The notes below the pieces were generated by a model. That model was not told the origin of the DNA. It worked only from the letters and a program-made list of their open reading frames with translations, and made no database searches. Shown here piece by piece: positions 1 to 11,869 of a stretch of 64,000 bases of DNA (its first letter is position 1; the number at the start of each line of letters is the position of its first letter). Made by a program: the position numbers and the translations under genes. The DNA comes from Neckera pumila (Eukaryota; Streptophyta; Bryopsida; Hypnales; Neckeraceae). The stretch spans positions 22,318,545 through 22,382,544 of the forward strand of contig OZ018411.1 in NCBI GenBank assembly GCA_963969595.1, written 5' to 3'.

Positions 1-790
1 AATGAACTTTTTGCCATGAATATGCATGGTGGTGTTCAACAAATTTATAAAATGGTGGGTACTCAACTCAATTCCAATCCTTTGAAACTCAATTTCACAT
101 TGAGTGCAATTTATACTAGATAGGATGCAAGAGAGCTCAAAATTGGGTCCTAAAATAGGGCTTCAATTTGGATTGGGGTCTTTAATGGCTTTACCTACCT
201 TAAATGAATGAACACTCATTGAATAGAGATGCTATACAAATTAACCCCCTAATTATACTAAAGAAGTTTATTCAATTAGTCCAAGAATTTGAATACAAGA
301 CTAATTTGGATCATTGTCAAATGAGTGTAAACATTTGGATGAGTTTAAGATGTAAATTGGTTGAATGTTGACAAAAGTGTATAAAAATTGGATGAATGTC
401 TCACAGGAAACACTAGCCACCCCTACGCCTTGAAAATCTAGGGGTTTTATTTATTGAAAAAATAAATTATTTGGAGTCTATATGTGGTCTATTTGTGGAT
501 ATATATAGATATGGAGTATAATTTGTAGTAGATATACATATATAGATACATGGATATGAATATGATATATGGATAAAGCTATATATATTTGGAAATATAT
601 AGATACATATACGTACAATTCTATTCCATATTTCCTGTTGGAGATGCATATAAATATATCATCTCTATATTTGAAAAAATTGAAACTAATCTAGAAAAAT
701 TTCCAATAGTTTGAAAAAAATTAATTTGTAGGTGGTATTTTTGAGCACATGAGTGACTATAACAATCACACTATTTGAGATACTAGAATG
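1..790. other. AT-rich intergenic DNA, no gene seen
   Basis: No open frame with protein-like composition is visible. Around 500-640 there is a degenerate TATAGATA/GGATATG simple repeat, similar in style to the tract at 27.1 kb. Nothing else could be identified. Confidence 0.6.
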
Positions 791-1534
791 GGGTGAATGG
801 AAGAAAGACTGTTATTATTTGATGTTGCAATGGAAGTGACAAAGTTGTGAAATGACCATAGCTTTTGGAGAGTGAAGCCAATGTGCTTGAAATTTTTACG
901 AAAGATGACAAACTTTATGGTAATTAGAATCCTTAATTTTTCAAAAATCTAGAAAAAGAGTTTTCCAATTACTTTTGAATTTAGCTAATTTGTCATATTT
1001 TGCAATTTAGGATTTTTTAGTACTGGGGGAACATCCAAAATTAATGATTTAGGGCTGAAATTTATGTGGTCTATTTCCATAGGAAGTCATGTTTCTACCA
1101 AAGGGAATTTAAAAATATTTTATTTTATGTCCTCTACATGCGTGCTAACAGGGCTCTTTTGCGCATGCATTTCTAAATATTGATGATGGTTTTAAGATCA
1201 TTCTTTTGGTGAAATCTCTTCATCATAAAGTTCTCTCAATTTACCAACTTTTAATTTTTTTTAAAACGGCTTTTCCTATATTTTACAAATTAAACCATGA
1301 AAGTACCTATTTTCATGAAATTTTGCACTTTTCATGAGATTTTCTAGTTCTCCTACCTAGAGAATTTTTCTATGCTTTTCCTTCCTAGAGTTCCTTCTTC
1401 TTGAAGGTATATACCTGAAACATATTTTTTACATTTTCTAAAAATTGTTTTTCTAATTATGTAGTACTTCCAAAATAAACATGAGTATTGTGGAAAACGC
1501 TACAAAAATCAATTAGTCTTTCTTGCAACCATCC
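791..1534 (+). mobile_element. Family C element, copy 1 (about 0.74 kb, inverted ends)
   Basis: The left end GGGTGAATGGAAGAAAGACT is matched in inverted form at the right end, whose reverse complement reads GGATGGTTGCAAGAAAGACT. The interior around 960-1490 is alignable by eye with 11.9-12.4 kb and, towards the right end, with 54.3-54.5 kb. No coding capacity is seen, so this is a non-autonomous MITE-like element. No target duplication could be assigned. Confidence 0.6.
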
Positions 1535-2131
1535 AACTGGAACTAATGATTGACAAATTTGAAGAAAATTAGAACATCCAAAACAATTGTATTAGGATCA
1601 AAATTGAATATGTTTTAACAAACCCAACTTCAACATCTTTTTTCTATCAATTTAAGTCATGAACATAGGGATTATAAGATGGAAGCCTGAATCCAAATAG
1701 TCAAGTTCATAAATATGAAACCAAAAAGTGAAAAGGAATTAAGATTTTCAAAATAAAAATATTTAAAGTGGTTACGGCTCCTCTATGTAGTATTTTTTGT
1801 CAATTTGCCAACTTTGACGCCACTCAGCTCCAATCTCTTGTTTCGATCTCTTCTTTGATATAGGTTTTTATTTCAATCAGTGTGTCTCTTTTGTGTGCTT
1901 AGGGTCATATGCCTCCATTGTTAGAGGAGCACATACACCAAGCTTTCTTGCAACTTTAGAGTGGTGTGTCTACATAAAAAATTGTCAATTCTTAGGGCAT
2001 GAGCCAACCTGCTGTAGCGCATCTCAAGAAAGATGTTGGGATCGAGATTGAGAGACAAGAAGGAGGGCATCCAAAAATTTTTACAGACCAAGGGAAGAGG
2101 CATTGTATCACTCTCATTAGTGAAGGTCGAC
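1535..2131. other. Intergenic, nothing recognised
   Basis: This is AT-rich sequence between two mobile elements. Short frames here have no protein-like composition. Confidence 0.5.
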
Positions 2132-2135
2132 TTAA

Positions 2136-3067
2136 CCCCTAAAGGTCAGAGACTATGTTTTCACCAAAAACACTCCAAAATTGCCATTTCTAATACAAGT
2201 ACCAAATTTTAGAAAAAAAAACATTTTCGGACAAATATAACTATAGGATCTTGTAGTAAACTTGTTAGAGAGTATGTAGAAAAAATTTCAGAATTTTTCA
2301 AGTTGTAGATTGCAAGATATTAGCATTTGAATTGACAAAAAAACTTTTTTGGGCCCTGCAAAAAACCGGGCAGCTTCACTTCATAAGGTCACATTTAAAT
2401 GAAGAAATGTCCAAAATGGTGGTTACTCCTTGAATTAATTCTTCAAATCAAGTTGGCTACATGCTTGAAAATTTTTAGATCATTTGGAATTGTACAACAT
2501 ATAGGAAAAAAATAGGTTGTAGAAAGAAATGGAAAATGATTCAAAACACAAAACTGTTAAGAATTTAATTATGGAATTGAAAAATGTCAATCCCAACAGT
2601 TGTAACGTTGCAATAAACAATATTCATCCTCTGATTTTATTTTTTTCAAAAAATATTAAAAATTGAGTTAAATAAAAGACTTCAAAGTTTATTTTAGAGT
2701 AGGGAATCCATAATTGCCCACAAACTAGAGCACCTCATAATATTCATCTCATAAATCAAAATGGAAGAATTCAAAGCTTTACATATATATATATATAAAT
2801 CTAAAGAACCAATTTCAAATTTTTATTTTTTTAAAAAGTGTTTTTTTAGAAATTTTTTGAGCTCCCCATGGACCGTTGAAAATGACATATCATCCATTAA
2901 CTTTTTATCTATGTAATCAAAAGTTTTGAAAATTGTTGGGCCTTAAAGCTACTCTTTGGGCACACAATGTGTGAAATTTTTGCAAAGAAAAAAAATAAAA
3001 TTTCCGTCCATAGTGAGCTGCCCAAAATCACTATGTTGCCAAAAAACGGTGTTTGGTCCTTTAGGGG
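2136..3067 (+). mobile_element. TTAA element A1 (932 bp, CCCCTAAAGG termini)
   Basis: The element starts CCCCTAAAGGTC and ends GGTCCTTTAGGGG. TTAA lies directly outside both ends (2132-2135 and 3068-3071). The interior is AT-rich and noncoding. It shares long similarity with A3, A4, A9 and A10, including a segment near CCATTTCTAATACAAGTACC and one near the conserved ATATAGGAAAAAAATAG. The termini resemble piggyBac-type elements by the TTAA target and the C-rich inverted end; that assignment is an inference. Confidence 0.75.
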
Positions 3068-3413
3068 TTAAAATTGCATCTTAGACAACTAAACAAATTT
3101 GTTCTGAAAGAGGTTAAGTATTATCTGACATCCATGTAAGGCATGCTTTGGGAGAGGTTGAAGTGGGTGTACAAGTACAATAGAGGAAGTCACGTTTGAG
3201 TTATATGCTCTTGTGTTCTTGTGCTCTTTTGAGGTTTGCTTAAACTTAAGGTACTGTATGAGAATTGAATTATTGATGATTAAAAACGCGTGATTCACAA
3301 CAATGAGACAAAGATTAGTAGGTTTAATTCAAATGATAAGTCATGGTACTGGACTGGGATGGAGAACGTGTTGGACCACAACAGGCATGTCTATTAGACA
3401 GTGAAGCATAGTG

Positions 3414-3705
3414 GCATTAGATGTTTTTCATCTCCTTTAAAGGGCTATGAGTTCCCTAAGCTGCCAGGGTTAGGGGAACAGCCTCGCAGCAGTCCACAGC
3501 TGCTGCGTGACGTGGCAAAACGACTGCCACATCATCCATTTTTTATTTTTATTTTATTTTATTTTTACTTTATTTGCTTTTTTTTTTGCATTTTAGATTT
3601 TTCAAAAAAAAAATCTAACAGCGGACGTTTTTGATCTGCCAGGGGAACAACGTTGGAAGAGTAGGCCTGAAACGACCCTTTAGTCCCACCAAATCTCTTC
3701 TAATG
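3414..3705. mobile_element. Family B element, diverged copy
   Basis: The left end begins CATTAGATG and the right end, reverse complemented, begins CATTAGAAGAGATTT, like the cleaner copy at 60536-60815. Shared internal pieces are the pyrimidine-rich T tracts, the direct words GGGGAACA and ACGTGGCA, and a poly-A run. The open frame at 3401-3634 lies inside it and reads as low-complexity T-rich sequence, not a gene. Confidence 0.45.
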
Positions 3706-5621
3706 TGGATCTATAATGATGTACAATAGCTATGGACTAGGAATATGATATAGAAGTGAAGGTAGGATCAATAGGAATCCATACAAATTTATTTTAGAAT
3801 TCTTTTGTAGTCTACTATACAAAATTACAATTTAAATCTAAGTAGATTGGTCTTTCAACAAGATAATGATCATAAGTATTCAAGAAAGATTGTACAAGAA
3901 TAGTTGGTATCACAACCATTTCAGCTCCTTTCAATGGCTTGCACAATCTCTAGATTTTAATCCTATTGAGCACTTCTAGATACTTCTCAAACGATACTTC
4001 AACGAATTTATAATGCCTCTAAAAGAAATTCAAGAAACGTGTGTATTCAGTATATCTAAATTTCAGTGAAGATAATTGCATGGCGCTTTATGAGAGCATT
4101 CCAAGAAGAATTGTTGTTGCATTGAAGAGTAGGGGATATAAGACCAATTATTGAGAATTTTGTAGCGAGCTTGAACAAACTGAATATTTTTATATAGTTT
4201 TTCATTTGATTTTGTTGCATACTTCCTTGCCATTAGTGTATTGCACAACTTTGCATAATTTTGTACAAATTTGTGTAGTATTATGTCTAATTTTTAGATC
4301 TTAAGCTAGAAGAGCCTAGGAATTGTTGATTGTTGCATATTTGAAGATGAATCTTTTCAAAGTATACTTATTATTATTTGTCGCTTGGTGTGTCAATATT
4401 ACCTACTTAAGGATTTGAACCAATTGAGAGATTATATGTGTCATTGACTATTATAAAATAATATAGAATATTTGCATTTATTGTATGATTGGTAAAAGCT
4501 GCAATATGTATAGTTAAATCTAATGTTTTCATTTTCACTACACATTTCCATGCAATTATTGTAAAAAAAACGTATAATCTTATAGATTATCATTCAAAAT
4601 TTTTATATTGTGAAGATATAGAAATTTGTGCCTATAAAAATAGAATCAAAATTTAAACCCACAATAAAATTGGACTATATAGTGAGGTACAACAATAATT
4701 CAATTTTTTTTCTCAGCACTATTGTTGTTGAAAAAACGTTGCTCTTCATTTGACTATAGTGATCATATTGTAAGGATTTTGTCCCTGACACTTGAAATTC
4801 TATTTTTGGATTAGAAGTGGTGTCTGCATGCAAGTAACCAATCATGTGTCCTCATATATAGGTAGCAAATGTGATGGCTTCTCTGGAAGTGGTTTGATGG
4901 GGTTAGAAATCATAGATGCAACTGGAATTTGCATAGAGCCAACAAAATATGATGGCACGAAATGCTTGGACAGAGTGAATTACATAAGACATCTAAGTTT
5001 GTGAAGCATATTGCATATTAACAAATTAAACATTCCTAGCATCTAGAAAATTTGAAAGTGTTGATTTCTTGTTTTTGTCATTGTTAGCTTGAGTGATTTC
5101 TTTTTATCATACTAGAAGTTGGTTGTGTATTGTTTGAGGGCTTACAACAAGCTCTATAAAGTATCAAACGTTGTCTTTTGAGCAAAAGAATCAAATTCTA
5201 AGGATGAGGAGGCTGGGATAAAGTGTAAGGACATTGTAGAAGCCTTTGATGCTCCTTGTTTAACCATTTTGATTATCTTGAGTTGTTGGAAGGTCTGTCT
5301 AAGTGTAAAGTCTTTGAAATTACAATGTGGCAGGCATAGGAAGTTGTCTAAGCGTGATGTAAGGGTGTTATGTCGTGCTATCAATACAAATAGAAGGTAT
5401 TCTATGATAAAACTTGCAAGCTTGGTGAGTGTTTGTTGAACTACTATTCGATTCTACCTCTATGAGCTTGATTTAAGAAGTCATGTAGCATCCCAAAAGC
5501 AATGTCAAATATGTAGTAGATAGACTTAAATTTGCACATGGCCATGAAAATTGGACATATGAAGATTAGTGTGACGTTGTTTCAATGGACGATTCATCAT
5601 TTGAAATTAACAAAGATCCAT
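3706..5621. other. Intergenic, no gene recognised
   Basis: About 1.9 kb of AT-rich sequence. Frames such as those at 4792-5004 and 5154-5384 are short, lack splice-linked partners and match nothing I know. It may contain old transposon remnants, but none could be bounded. Confidence 0.5.
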
Positions 5622-5806
5622 GGCAAACTTGTTAGACCATCAAACTAGATTCTATTATCCTCCTAATGCACTTTCAGTCTCACGGCAAACTTGTTAGATC
5701 ATCAAACTAGATTCTATTATCCACCTAATGTACTTTCAGTCTCACGCCAAACTTGTTAGACCATCAAACTAGATTCTATTATCCTCCTAATGCACTTTCA
5801 GTCTCC
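5622..5806 (+). repeat. Tandem repeat, three copies of a 61-62 bp unit
   Basis: Three near-identical units run 5622-5683, 5684-5745 and 5746-5806. Each contains AAACTTGTTAGA, CATCAAACTAGATTC and ACTTTCAGTCTC. They differ by only a few bases, so the expansion is recent. Confidence 0.95.
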
Positions 5807-6462
5807 AAAATACATTCATTTTTGAAACTGAATGCAGGAGCTCTTCAAAGTTCACTGCTTTCAACACTGATTCACCTTGAAAGAAAAAAATCGAATTATT
5901 GTTGGACCCCACCGTACAGTACCGAGACATCCACAGTAAGTGCCAGAAAAGTGTCAGTCCCTTCAGTTCTCAAGTCACGCTTGTAATCAGCTTTCTACCA
6001 TTAACTTAGTAACCCAATTTATGAATACAAAGAAATACATGACGAAGTACACTTCTATACAGTGTACAATGTCGATTTTTTTTGGATATTTACACTCGTC
6101 GGATCCCTATGAGCTTCAGCCACCACACACGTACCTTCAAACTGCCAAAACCAACCATAAAAACAGAGCACCTCAAGCCTTCCGTTCGCAAAGCAGTAGG
6201 CAGAGCAACAAGCAAGTGAAACCAGTAGGTAAGCGCAGCGAACCTTCCCGAAATACCGAAAGGAACTCCGACAACCTCCGAACAACCACGTCATCTCCAC
6301 CTACAGTAAACCCACAGAATCTAAATAGACGCTGACATCACCATGACATCCCTGCAAAGAACTACTCAACCGCAGATTGAAAGAAAAACCAAGGAATGGA
6401 GTCTCCCTCAACTGAATTGCTCACAACAACAGTGACGGAGTTCCCCCAAATGCTCAAGTGAC
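5807..6462. other. Less AT-rich sequence upstream of the ERF gene; possible 3' untranslated DNA
   Basis: Base composition here is closer to that of genes than to the flanking DNA. Both strands have open but unconvincing frames (5940-6335 plus, 6055-6300 minus). It could be the 3' untranslated part of a minus-strand transcript that includes the putative exons at 6463-6938. No protein was recognised. Confidence 0.35.
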
Positions 6463-6938
6463 TTATGGCTTACCGAAAGCACCTGCAAAAGAACAGAAAT
6501 ACAAAAAACCGACCCCACTGACGAGCAGATGGTGAGATTCGATGCCAACCAACAGTTAGCTGGCCAAGGCCATCCTCCAACAATACCCATACAACAAGTG
6601 AAAAGCAAACAGTTTTTAAGGTAACTTAGCATTGATTTTTTTTGTCGGATGAGGTAAGCTTCGTCCATCTTTTCCTCATTCCACCTCGACATAAAAGAAT
6701 TAACTGGTCGAAGTCTTCTGCGGGGTCCTCAGTTTTTGCAGTTGGGTCATCAACAATCAACGTCGCAATCTGCATACATAGCAATCCACTTGCCAATTCT
6801 TGGTCGTCTGCAATTTCTTCAACACGTCTTTTTATTCGATCAGCCAGAGTGCCCACAGTCTCTGTTATCTCTGTCTACTTGTGAGTGTCGAGCTTAGTAT
6901 CTACAATTGCATTCGCTCTCCTTGCTGGTGTGAGCACA
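6463..6938 (-). pseudogene. Unrecognised minus-strand exon pair with an in-frame stop
   Basis: On the minus strand a good acceptor (TTTTTGTTACAG) precedes 6938. The frame that follows reads like real protein: VLTPARRANAIVD, then a TAG stop at 6875-6877, then VGTLADRIKRRVEEIADD and further charged, well-mixed sequence. A donor after position 6685 (CGAG then GTGGAA) can join an acceptor before 6482, giving a short last exon that ends at 6463. Without splicing the frame runs to 6626. The in-frame stop and the absence of a visible upstream exon suggest a decayed gene, though the exon could also start downstream of the stop. I do not recognise the family. Confidence 0.35.
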
Positions 6939-7119
6939 CTGTAACAAAAACAAATCAGCATTGACTGTTAGAGCGAATTTTAGGCTTTAAAGGGGAAGGA
7001 GGAGATTCGGAGTTCTCTTAGTGGTGATGTGTTTCAGACTTGAGAAGCAGTATGGACGCTGCAGTGTGCATTTTGTTGAGCGTTTAGTGTTGGAAAGGAG
7101 AGGGTAGGTATTTATTAGT

Positions 7120-7137
7120 AAGAGAGAGAGAGAGAGG
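7120..7137 (+). repeat. GA microsatellite in the ERF 5' region
   Basis: A run of AG dinucleotides lies about 90 bp upstream of the ERF start codon. GA tracts are common in plant core promoters and 5' untranslated leaders. A TATA-like TATTTATTAG lies just upstream at about 7108. Confidence 0.7.
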
Positions 7138-7222
7138 AATCGAGGGATTGAGGGAAGGGGATACAGAGATAGAGCATTGTCAAGAAGATTGTAGGGAATT
7201 CAGTGGAAAGGATTGATTGAGA

Positions 7223-8590
7223 ATGAATATTTTCAGTTTCGCATCAACGAAGAGAGGGAGAGGGTTGGTGGAATTGGGAAAGGACAACCTCACAGTCTGC
7301 CCGTCGGAGAGTTTCCCCATTGAGTCGTCCTCGTCTCTGGACGCATTCAGCTCGCAGTTCAGGAATTGTGATCCTTTGGCCGCGCTTGCGACGAAGCGAA
7401 CAAGCTCCTGCAATGATTTTTACTCGTGCAATGATTTGGGAAGTGATATCAGTAGTGGTGCGCCATTGTTGAAGCGGTGTCGGTCTGAGGACTACGCCAG
7501 GCTTGATGATTCGAAGAGGCCTTGTCCCTTGCGCGGCTTTCTTGCCAACCAACTGCGTCAATCGCTCGGGCCAAACTTCGCGGAGACGATCGGGCAGATG
7601 GTTAAGAAGGAAGTGGCCTCCACGCAACAGATCGACTGGTATCCGCAAATTCCACTCACGACCGAATTCCCCCCGGCATGGCCATCGTCGTCGCAGTTTG
7701 ACGAATCCATGATGCGGTTGCTTCCAGTTCGCGCTAAGGAGGAGCCCGTTTCATGCCAAGACTGGCAACTCCCGCACAACGAAAACGACTCCGAGGACGC
7801 GTTCTTGTACCAAATGCTGCTCGACATGGACAACAGCAAACACTCAGAAGAGCTTCCGCCTGCGCCGCGCAGCACCTTGCGCCCGCGGCGCGTCTTCCAC
7901 GAAGCAGCAGCCATGGGGCTGCTCACGAAGTGCGAGCAGAGTAACGTGAATTCTTTCCAACCGTTTACGCCGGAGACGAAGATCGTGCGCAGCACGCCGC
8001 ACTACCGCGGCGTGCGGCAACGGCCGTGGGGGAAATTTGCAGCGGAGATTCGCGACTCGGCAAGGCAAGGGGCTCGCGTCTGGTTGGGCACTTTCGACAC
8101 GGCCGAGCAAGCCGCGCTCGCGTACGACGCGGCCGCACTCAAAATGCGAGGCTGCCGCGCGCTTCTCAATTTCCCGCTTCAAGCTTCACTTCCATCGTCA
8201 TCTCCATCACCATCGCCATCCCCGCCCCAATCAACATCAACGTCACCAAGCCAGTCGCCATCGCCATCATCTCCTCCCGCCCAACCCGAGCGATCTCAAA
8301 CCTCAAAGTTTGAGGTACCAGCCTTCCCCATCCCCACCGAGGAGCTTCTTGCATCCGATTCTTCGCCGCTGAACCTCCCCGAGTCGCCCGTGAACATGCC
8401 TGAGTCGCCCATGGTGCTGGAGGTTCAGGATCTGGGGACCGAGTTCTTGGAGGATTTGTTGTCGAACTCCCATCCCGAGATGGACATGCGCCCGACCTCG
8501 CCTGTGGCGAGCTTTGATGGCTGCTTATCATTCTTCGAGGACATTGGAGCGGGATTTTCTCCGTCTCCTTTGATGGGCACATCGTTTTGA
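7223..8590 (+). CDS. AP2/ERF-domain transcription factor (ERF group IX-like), intronless
   Basis: A nuclear DNA-binding regulator of 455 aa in one exon. The start is the first ATG of the frame ([12 protein letters not shown]). A single AP2/ERF domain spans residues 260-319. It begins [19 protein letters not shown] and contains [20 protein letters not shown], with the Ala and Asp in AAEIRD that mark the ERF rather than the DREB subfamily. The family binds GCC-box promoters. A Ser/Pro-rich linker follows (about 323-360). The C-terminal third is acidic, with a duplicated ESP motif (NLPESP, NMPESP) and EFLEDLL, which could be an activation region. Residues about 100-135 ([19 protein letters not shown] onward) look like a conserved N-terminal module I cannot name. 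The group IX assignment rests on the domain sequence only. The long opposite-strand frames here are shadows of its GC-rich coding sequence. Confidence 0.93.
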   Translation: MNIFSFASTKRGRGLVELGKDNLTVCPSESFPIESSSSLDAFSSQFRNCDPLAALATKRTSSCNDFYSCNDLGSDISSGAPLLKRCRSEDYARLDDSKRPCPLRGFLANQLRQSLGPNFAETIGQMVKKEVASTQQIDWYPQIPLTTEFPPAWPSSSQFDESMMRLLPVRAKEEPVSCQDWQLPHNENDSEDAFLYQMLLDMDNSKHSEELPPAPRSTLRPRRVFHEAAAMGLLTKCEQSNVNSFQPFTPETKIVRSTPHYRGVRQRPWGKFAAEIRDSARQGARVWLGTFDTAEQAALAYDAAALKMRGCRALLNFPLQASLPSSSPSPSPSPPQSTSTSPSQSPSPSSPPAQPERSQTSKFEVPAFPIPTEELLASDSSPLNLPESPVNMPESPMVLEVQDLGTEFLEDLLSNSHPEMDMRPTSPVASFDGCLSFFEDIGAGFSPSPLMGTSF

Positions 8591-8727
8591 TTACCTCTCC
8601 TTCCAGTAGTGGCTCCTCCATGTACTATATTTCTTCATATTTTCCAATATGTTGAGCTTCTTAGAGGGGGAGTGACCACTCAACCAAGAGTGTTGTGATG
8701 GAGAGCAATCAGAAATAGTGAAATGCC

Positions 8728-9460
8728 GAGATGATATCGTGTTAGAGGGCGCCATCGGCACTACACTGTTACTAATTTGTCGATTCCGAGTCTTCACTTC
8801 ATGCTGTACTACTGAATATCTTTCGATAAATGCAAGTCCTACGCATGAGCTTGAGGCTGATTACATTCTCTACTCTCGTCTGATTCACGGGTGAGTTTGT
8901 GTGTATCTTTGTGCCCATCTTTGTGTTGTGTGATTATGGAGGTACAATTGTGCAACAGTTTTGTGAGTGTCAGACTGTTAATTCCCGAGATGGTATGATG
9001 GTGAAGGACGTCGGCGCTGTCAATACTAAATTGTCAACACCGAATCTTCACTTCATGCTGTACTACTGAGTATCCTTCGATAAACGCAAGTCGCACGAAT
9101 GAGCTTGAAGCTGATTATATTCTCCTCTCCTCTAATTCTGTGTCCACGTCTGTGTCCATTTTCGTGTGCATCATTGTGTGCGTCTTTGTGTTGCATGATT
9201 GTGGCGGTGCCGTTGTGCATTAGCACTTTGAGTGTCAGACTGTCAATTCCCGAGATCATATGATATCATATCGTCGGTATTGTAATATCAGTATATCACT
9301 AGCTTGGATTCTTCAATTCATGCTGTACTACTGAGTATCCTTCCAATCGATAAATGCAAGTCCTACGCATGAGCTTGAAGCTGATTACATTCTCTGCTCT
9401 CCTCTGGTTCCCGGTTGAAGTCCGTTTATCTTTGTGTGCATCTTTGTGGTGAGTGATTAT
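8728..9460 (+). repeat. Tandem array of about 260 bp units downstream of ERF
   Basis: Units begin near 8728, 8985 and 9250, each with CCGAGAT, then TTCATGCTGTACTACTGA, then GATAAACGCAAGTC or GATAAATGCAAGTC, then TTTGTGTGCATCTTTGTG. The third unit is shorter. The array starts about 140 bp after the ERF stop codon, so part may be transcribed as 3' untranslated sequence. Confidence 0.85.
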
Positions 9461-9537
9461 GTATAGGGCAATGCCCGACGATAAGGGTATTGCCCGACGT
9501 AAATCACGACTGAAAGAGGAGATAAAATTGGATGAAA

Positions 9538-9570
9538 CGATGAGCCGGATGAGCCGGATGAGCCGGATGA
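9538..9570 (+). repeat. Short tandem repeat GATGAGCCG
   Basis: The 10-bp word GATGAGCCGG recurs three times in a row, just upstream of the hairpin at 9579-9619. Confidence 0.85.
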
Positions 9571-9578
9571 AAAATCCT

Positions 9579-9619
9579 TAATCCCCGATTACGCGGTTTT
9601 GCCCGCGTAATGGGGATTA
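9579..9619. repeat. GC-rich perfect-looking hairpin
   Basis: TAATCCCCGATTACGCGG at 9579-9596 pairs with CCGCGTAATGGGGATTA at 9603-9619, leaving one unpaired base in the stem and a 6-nt loop. It stands out in an AT-rich background. Two copies of GTATTGCCCGACG-like sequence precede it at about 9468-9500. Confidence 0.8.
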
Positions 9620-10230
9620 CGGCACAGAAGCTTCCCGCGGATTGAACGGGACGGGAACCAGGAGTGGTTTACGGAGGTGCACTTGTTGACGAGTTTTGGA
9701 CTGTTTTTGTGATAACGTTGATCGGTCTCACACGCAAGGTTGTGATTTTCGCGATTTTCCTGTCAATATGGATTCCTAGCTATTAATGATGAATCCGCCT
9801 GTTCCTTGCAGCATTGATAACCTTCCACTAGTCTCGAGTTGATTTGAACTGTGCTAATCCATGAATTTTGTTCGGCCTGATCTCGTCAGGTACATGTGAG
9901 CGTCACTTGAAAGTTCGCATGGATTTCTATTCGAATTGTTGCCTCAAGTAAGTGGATACACTGAGATGGCAATATTGGTGATCTAGTCCAAGCAGCAACT
10001 GTGTTCTGAATTTTGGTACTAGAAAACCGGTGCAAGGATCTGACATCTGAGATTGACAGTAGAAGGCTATGCCTCGGAATGCAAGTGTGCACGTTTTAAT
10101 GACGATGAGTCATATTCGTCTTGACAATGATAGCAGAGTGTTGTGTTTGATAAGAATAACATGAAGCTTGATGCAACTAATTGTTACATTCATTAGAATG
10201 ACGGAATATCAAGAGGTTTGACTCCTTTGT

Positions 10231-11270
10231 AACTTCAGATCTAATACTAAAAATCAGAACGCTTGTCACCGGACCGTTGTGAATACAGAGTCAGTGGAGT
10301 AATTCGAGAGCCATTCCTCACCTCAGATCTCTATCATTGTTTCTGAGTTTCATTGCATTTGAATCACACAATTTGGGGGCTTTGGAACAGGCCCATCTAA
10401 CGAGTATGACCATATTCATAAATCTGGAGGCAACTTCTCCGATCAAGAAGTGGTCAAATCTGGAGGCAACTTCTCCGATCAAGAAGTGGTCAAATCTGGT
10501 GGCCTTGATCTGGAGATCGCACAAGAACTCTGGCCATAAGATCATCGTGAATATAGAGCCTAGATCGTCATTCCAGAGGTATTTTCTGCACTCAGATCTC
10601 TTTGAAGTAAGTTACTTGACCTCTACAATGACAATTTGGAATATCTTGGACACTTGGCACACTCTTTGATTGTCTTACTAGCTAGTCACAGACTTAGACT
10701 ACGTCCGTCAGATCCAAGAGGTCTTCTCGCACGCAAAAAAAATCTTTGAATTCCTCCGATACGCTTATTTGATCGCTTGTAGGTGTGGACACCTAAAGGT
10801 ACGAACTTGCGGAGTGACATGCGAGAAGGCCGAAGTCTACTTTCGTCCTCCATGTTCTGCGGGTACTCAAAATCCCAGCAACTTCGGCACTTCATTTCTA
10901 TCACACAGGTGTCCCTCGAAGTTCACGACTCTACCCGATCACATCAACAAGGCCTCTACCAAAGCAGAAAAAGTTGTCAGGATTCACAGAAGCCACTGAA
11001 TTACTGTACCGAAAGTGCCCTGCTTGAATTGCAAAAGGTAAGCTTAAGCTTAACTTATGTTTGACTTGGGAACAGTCCATGAGCATTTGAAAGCTGAGAG
11101 AAATGAGAGCAGTCACCTGTAAACCCAGTACTATACGTACAGGGAACCTTGTACAATACTACTTTGGTTAACCTTTAGGTCCCGGAGCATCACATTGTGG
11201 TCATCAAAGTGTCCACAACATTCAACAGCACGTAGTACTTGTCACTCCCTTGCCTGGGGCTCTGGAGTAG
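10231..11270 (+). repeat. 1-kb dispersed inverted repeat, copy 1
   Basis: The whole segment recurs in inverted orientation at 28174-29177 with very few differences. The main length difference is a 36-bp tandem duplication (GGAGGCAACTTCTCCGATCA...) present twice here at about 10425-10496 and once in the other copy. Several frames are open in both copies but none gives a continuous gene. On the minus strand near 11.2 kb the frame reads VLRAVECCGHFDD then HNVMLRDLKVNQ, which resembles the catalytic loop of a calcium-dependent-type protein kinase with HRDLK changed to LRDLK. Confidence 0.9.
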
Positions 11271-11869
11271 GGTGGGAATAGGTGCATCTACCTTAATTGT
11301 ATTATTATATATTACATTCTTCTGTAGGACAAAATTTTGATGATTTTAGAGTAAAGAAGACATTCTCATTTTCTTTCATTAGCCACTAAATAAATAAAAA
11401 TAAAATGATTTTAGTAAAAAAATATGGAATTTAAAACCAATAGTATGTTTGGCTTTTTTTAAATTAACTTGGATGCAGCAATCCTTTGATCATTTATTTT
11501 AGGCTCACATTTAGTGCTTGATAGGCAATTTGATGAAAAATGAGAACTGGAAAATTACTTGTTGTTTTAACAAGTAGGGTCATCAAATGTTGAGATTTTC
11601 AAACAATGGAGAATTATTGGCTCTTTCGTTTGGACACAAACTGTAGCATGGACTCTCTGGATTATGAATCCAAAGTTTCCAAATCCTATCTACAACCGCA
11701 TTTACATTACACAATGTTTTTAGGGTTTGGTTGGAGTGTATAGAGCCTCATAGTTATACTGTCACACAATTCTTGTTGATAAGATGATGTGTATAATGAA
11801 GGTGGGGGTAGGGTAAGGGCGTCTTGAATAGGATCAATATATGGATGTCTTGATTATTATCATGTACTT
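11271..11869. other. Intergenic, nothing recognised
   Basis: AT-rich sequence of about 600 bp with no convincing frame and no bounded repeat. Confidence 0.5.

Noticed and set aside
7244..8621. Long open frames on the minus strand and in other plus frames over the ERF gene
   Set aside because: They arise from the GC-rich, stop-poor ERF coding sequence. Their composition (Arg, Ser, Pro runs) is not protein-like, and the AP2 domain fixes the true frame.
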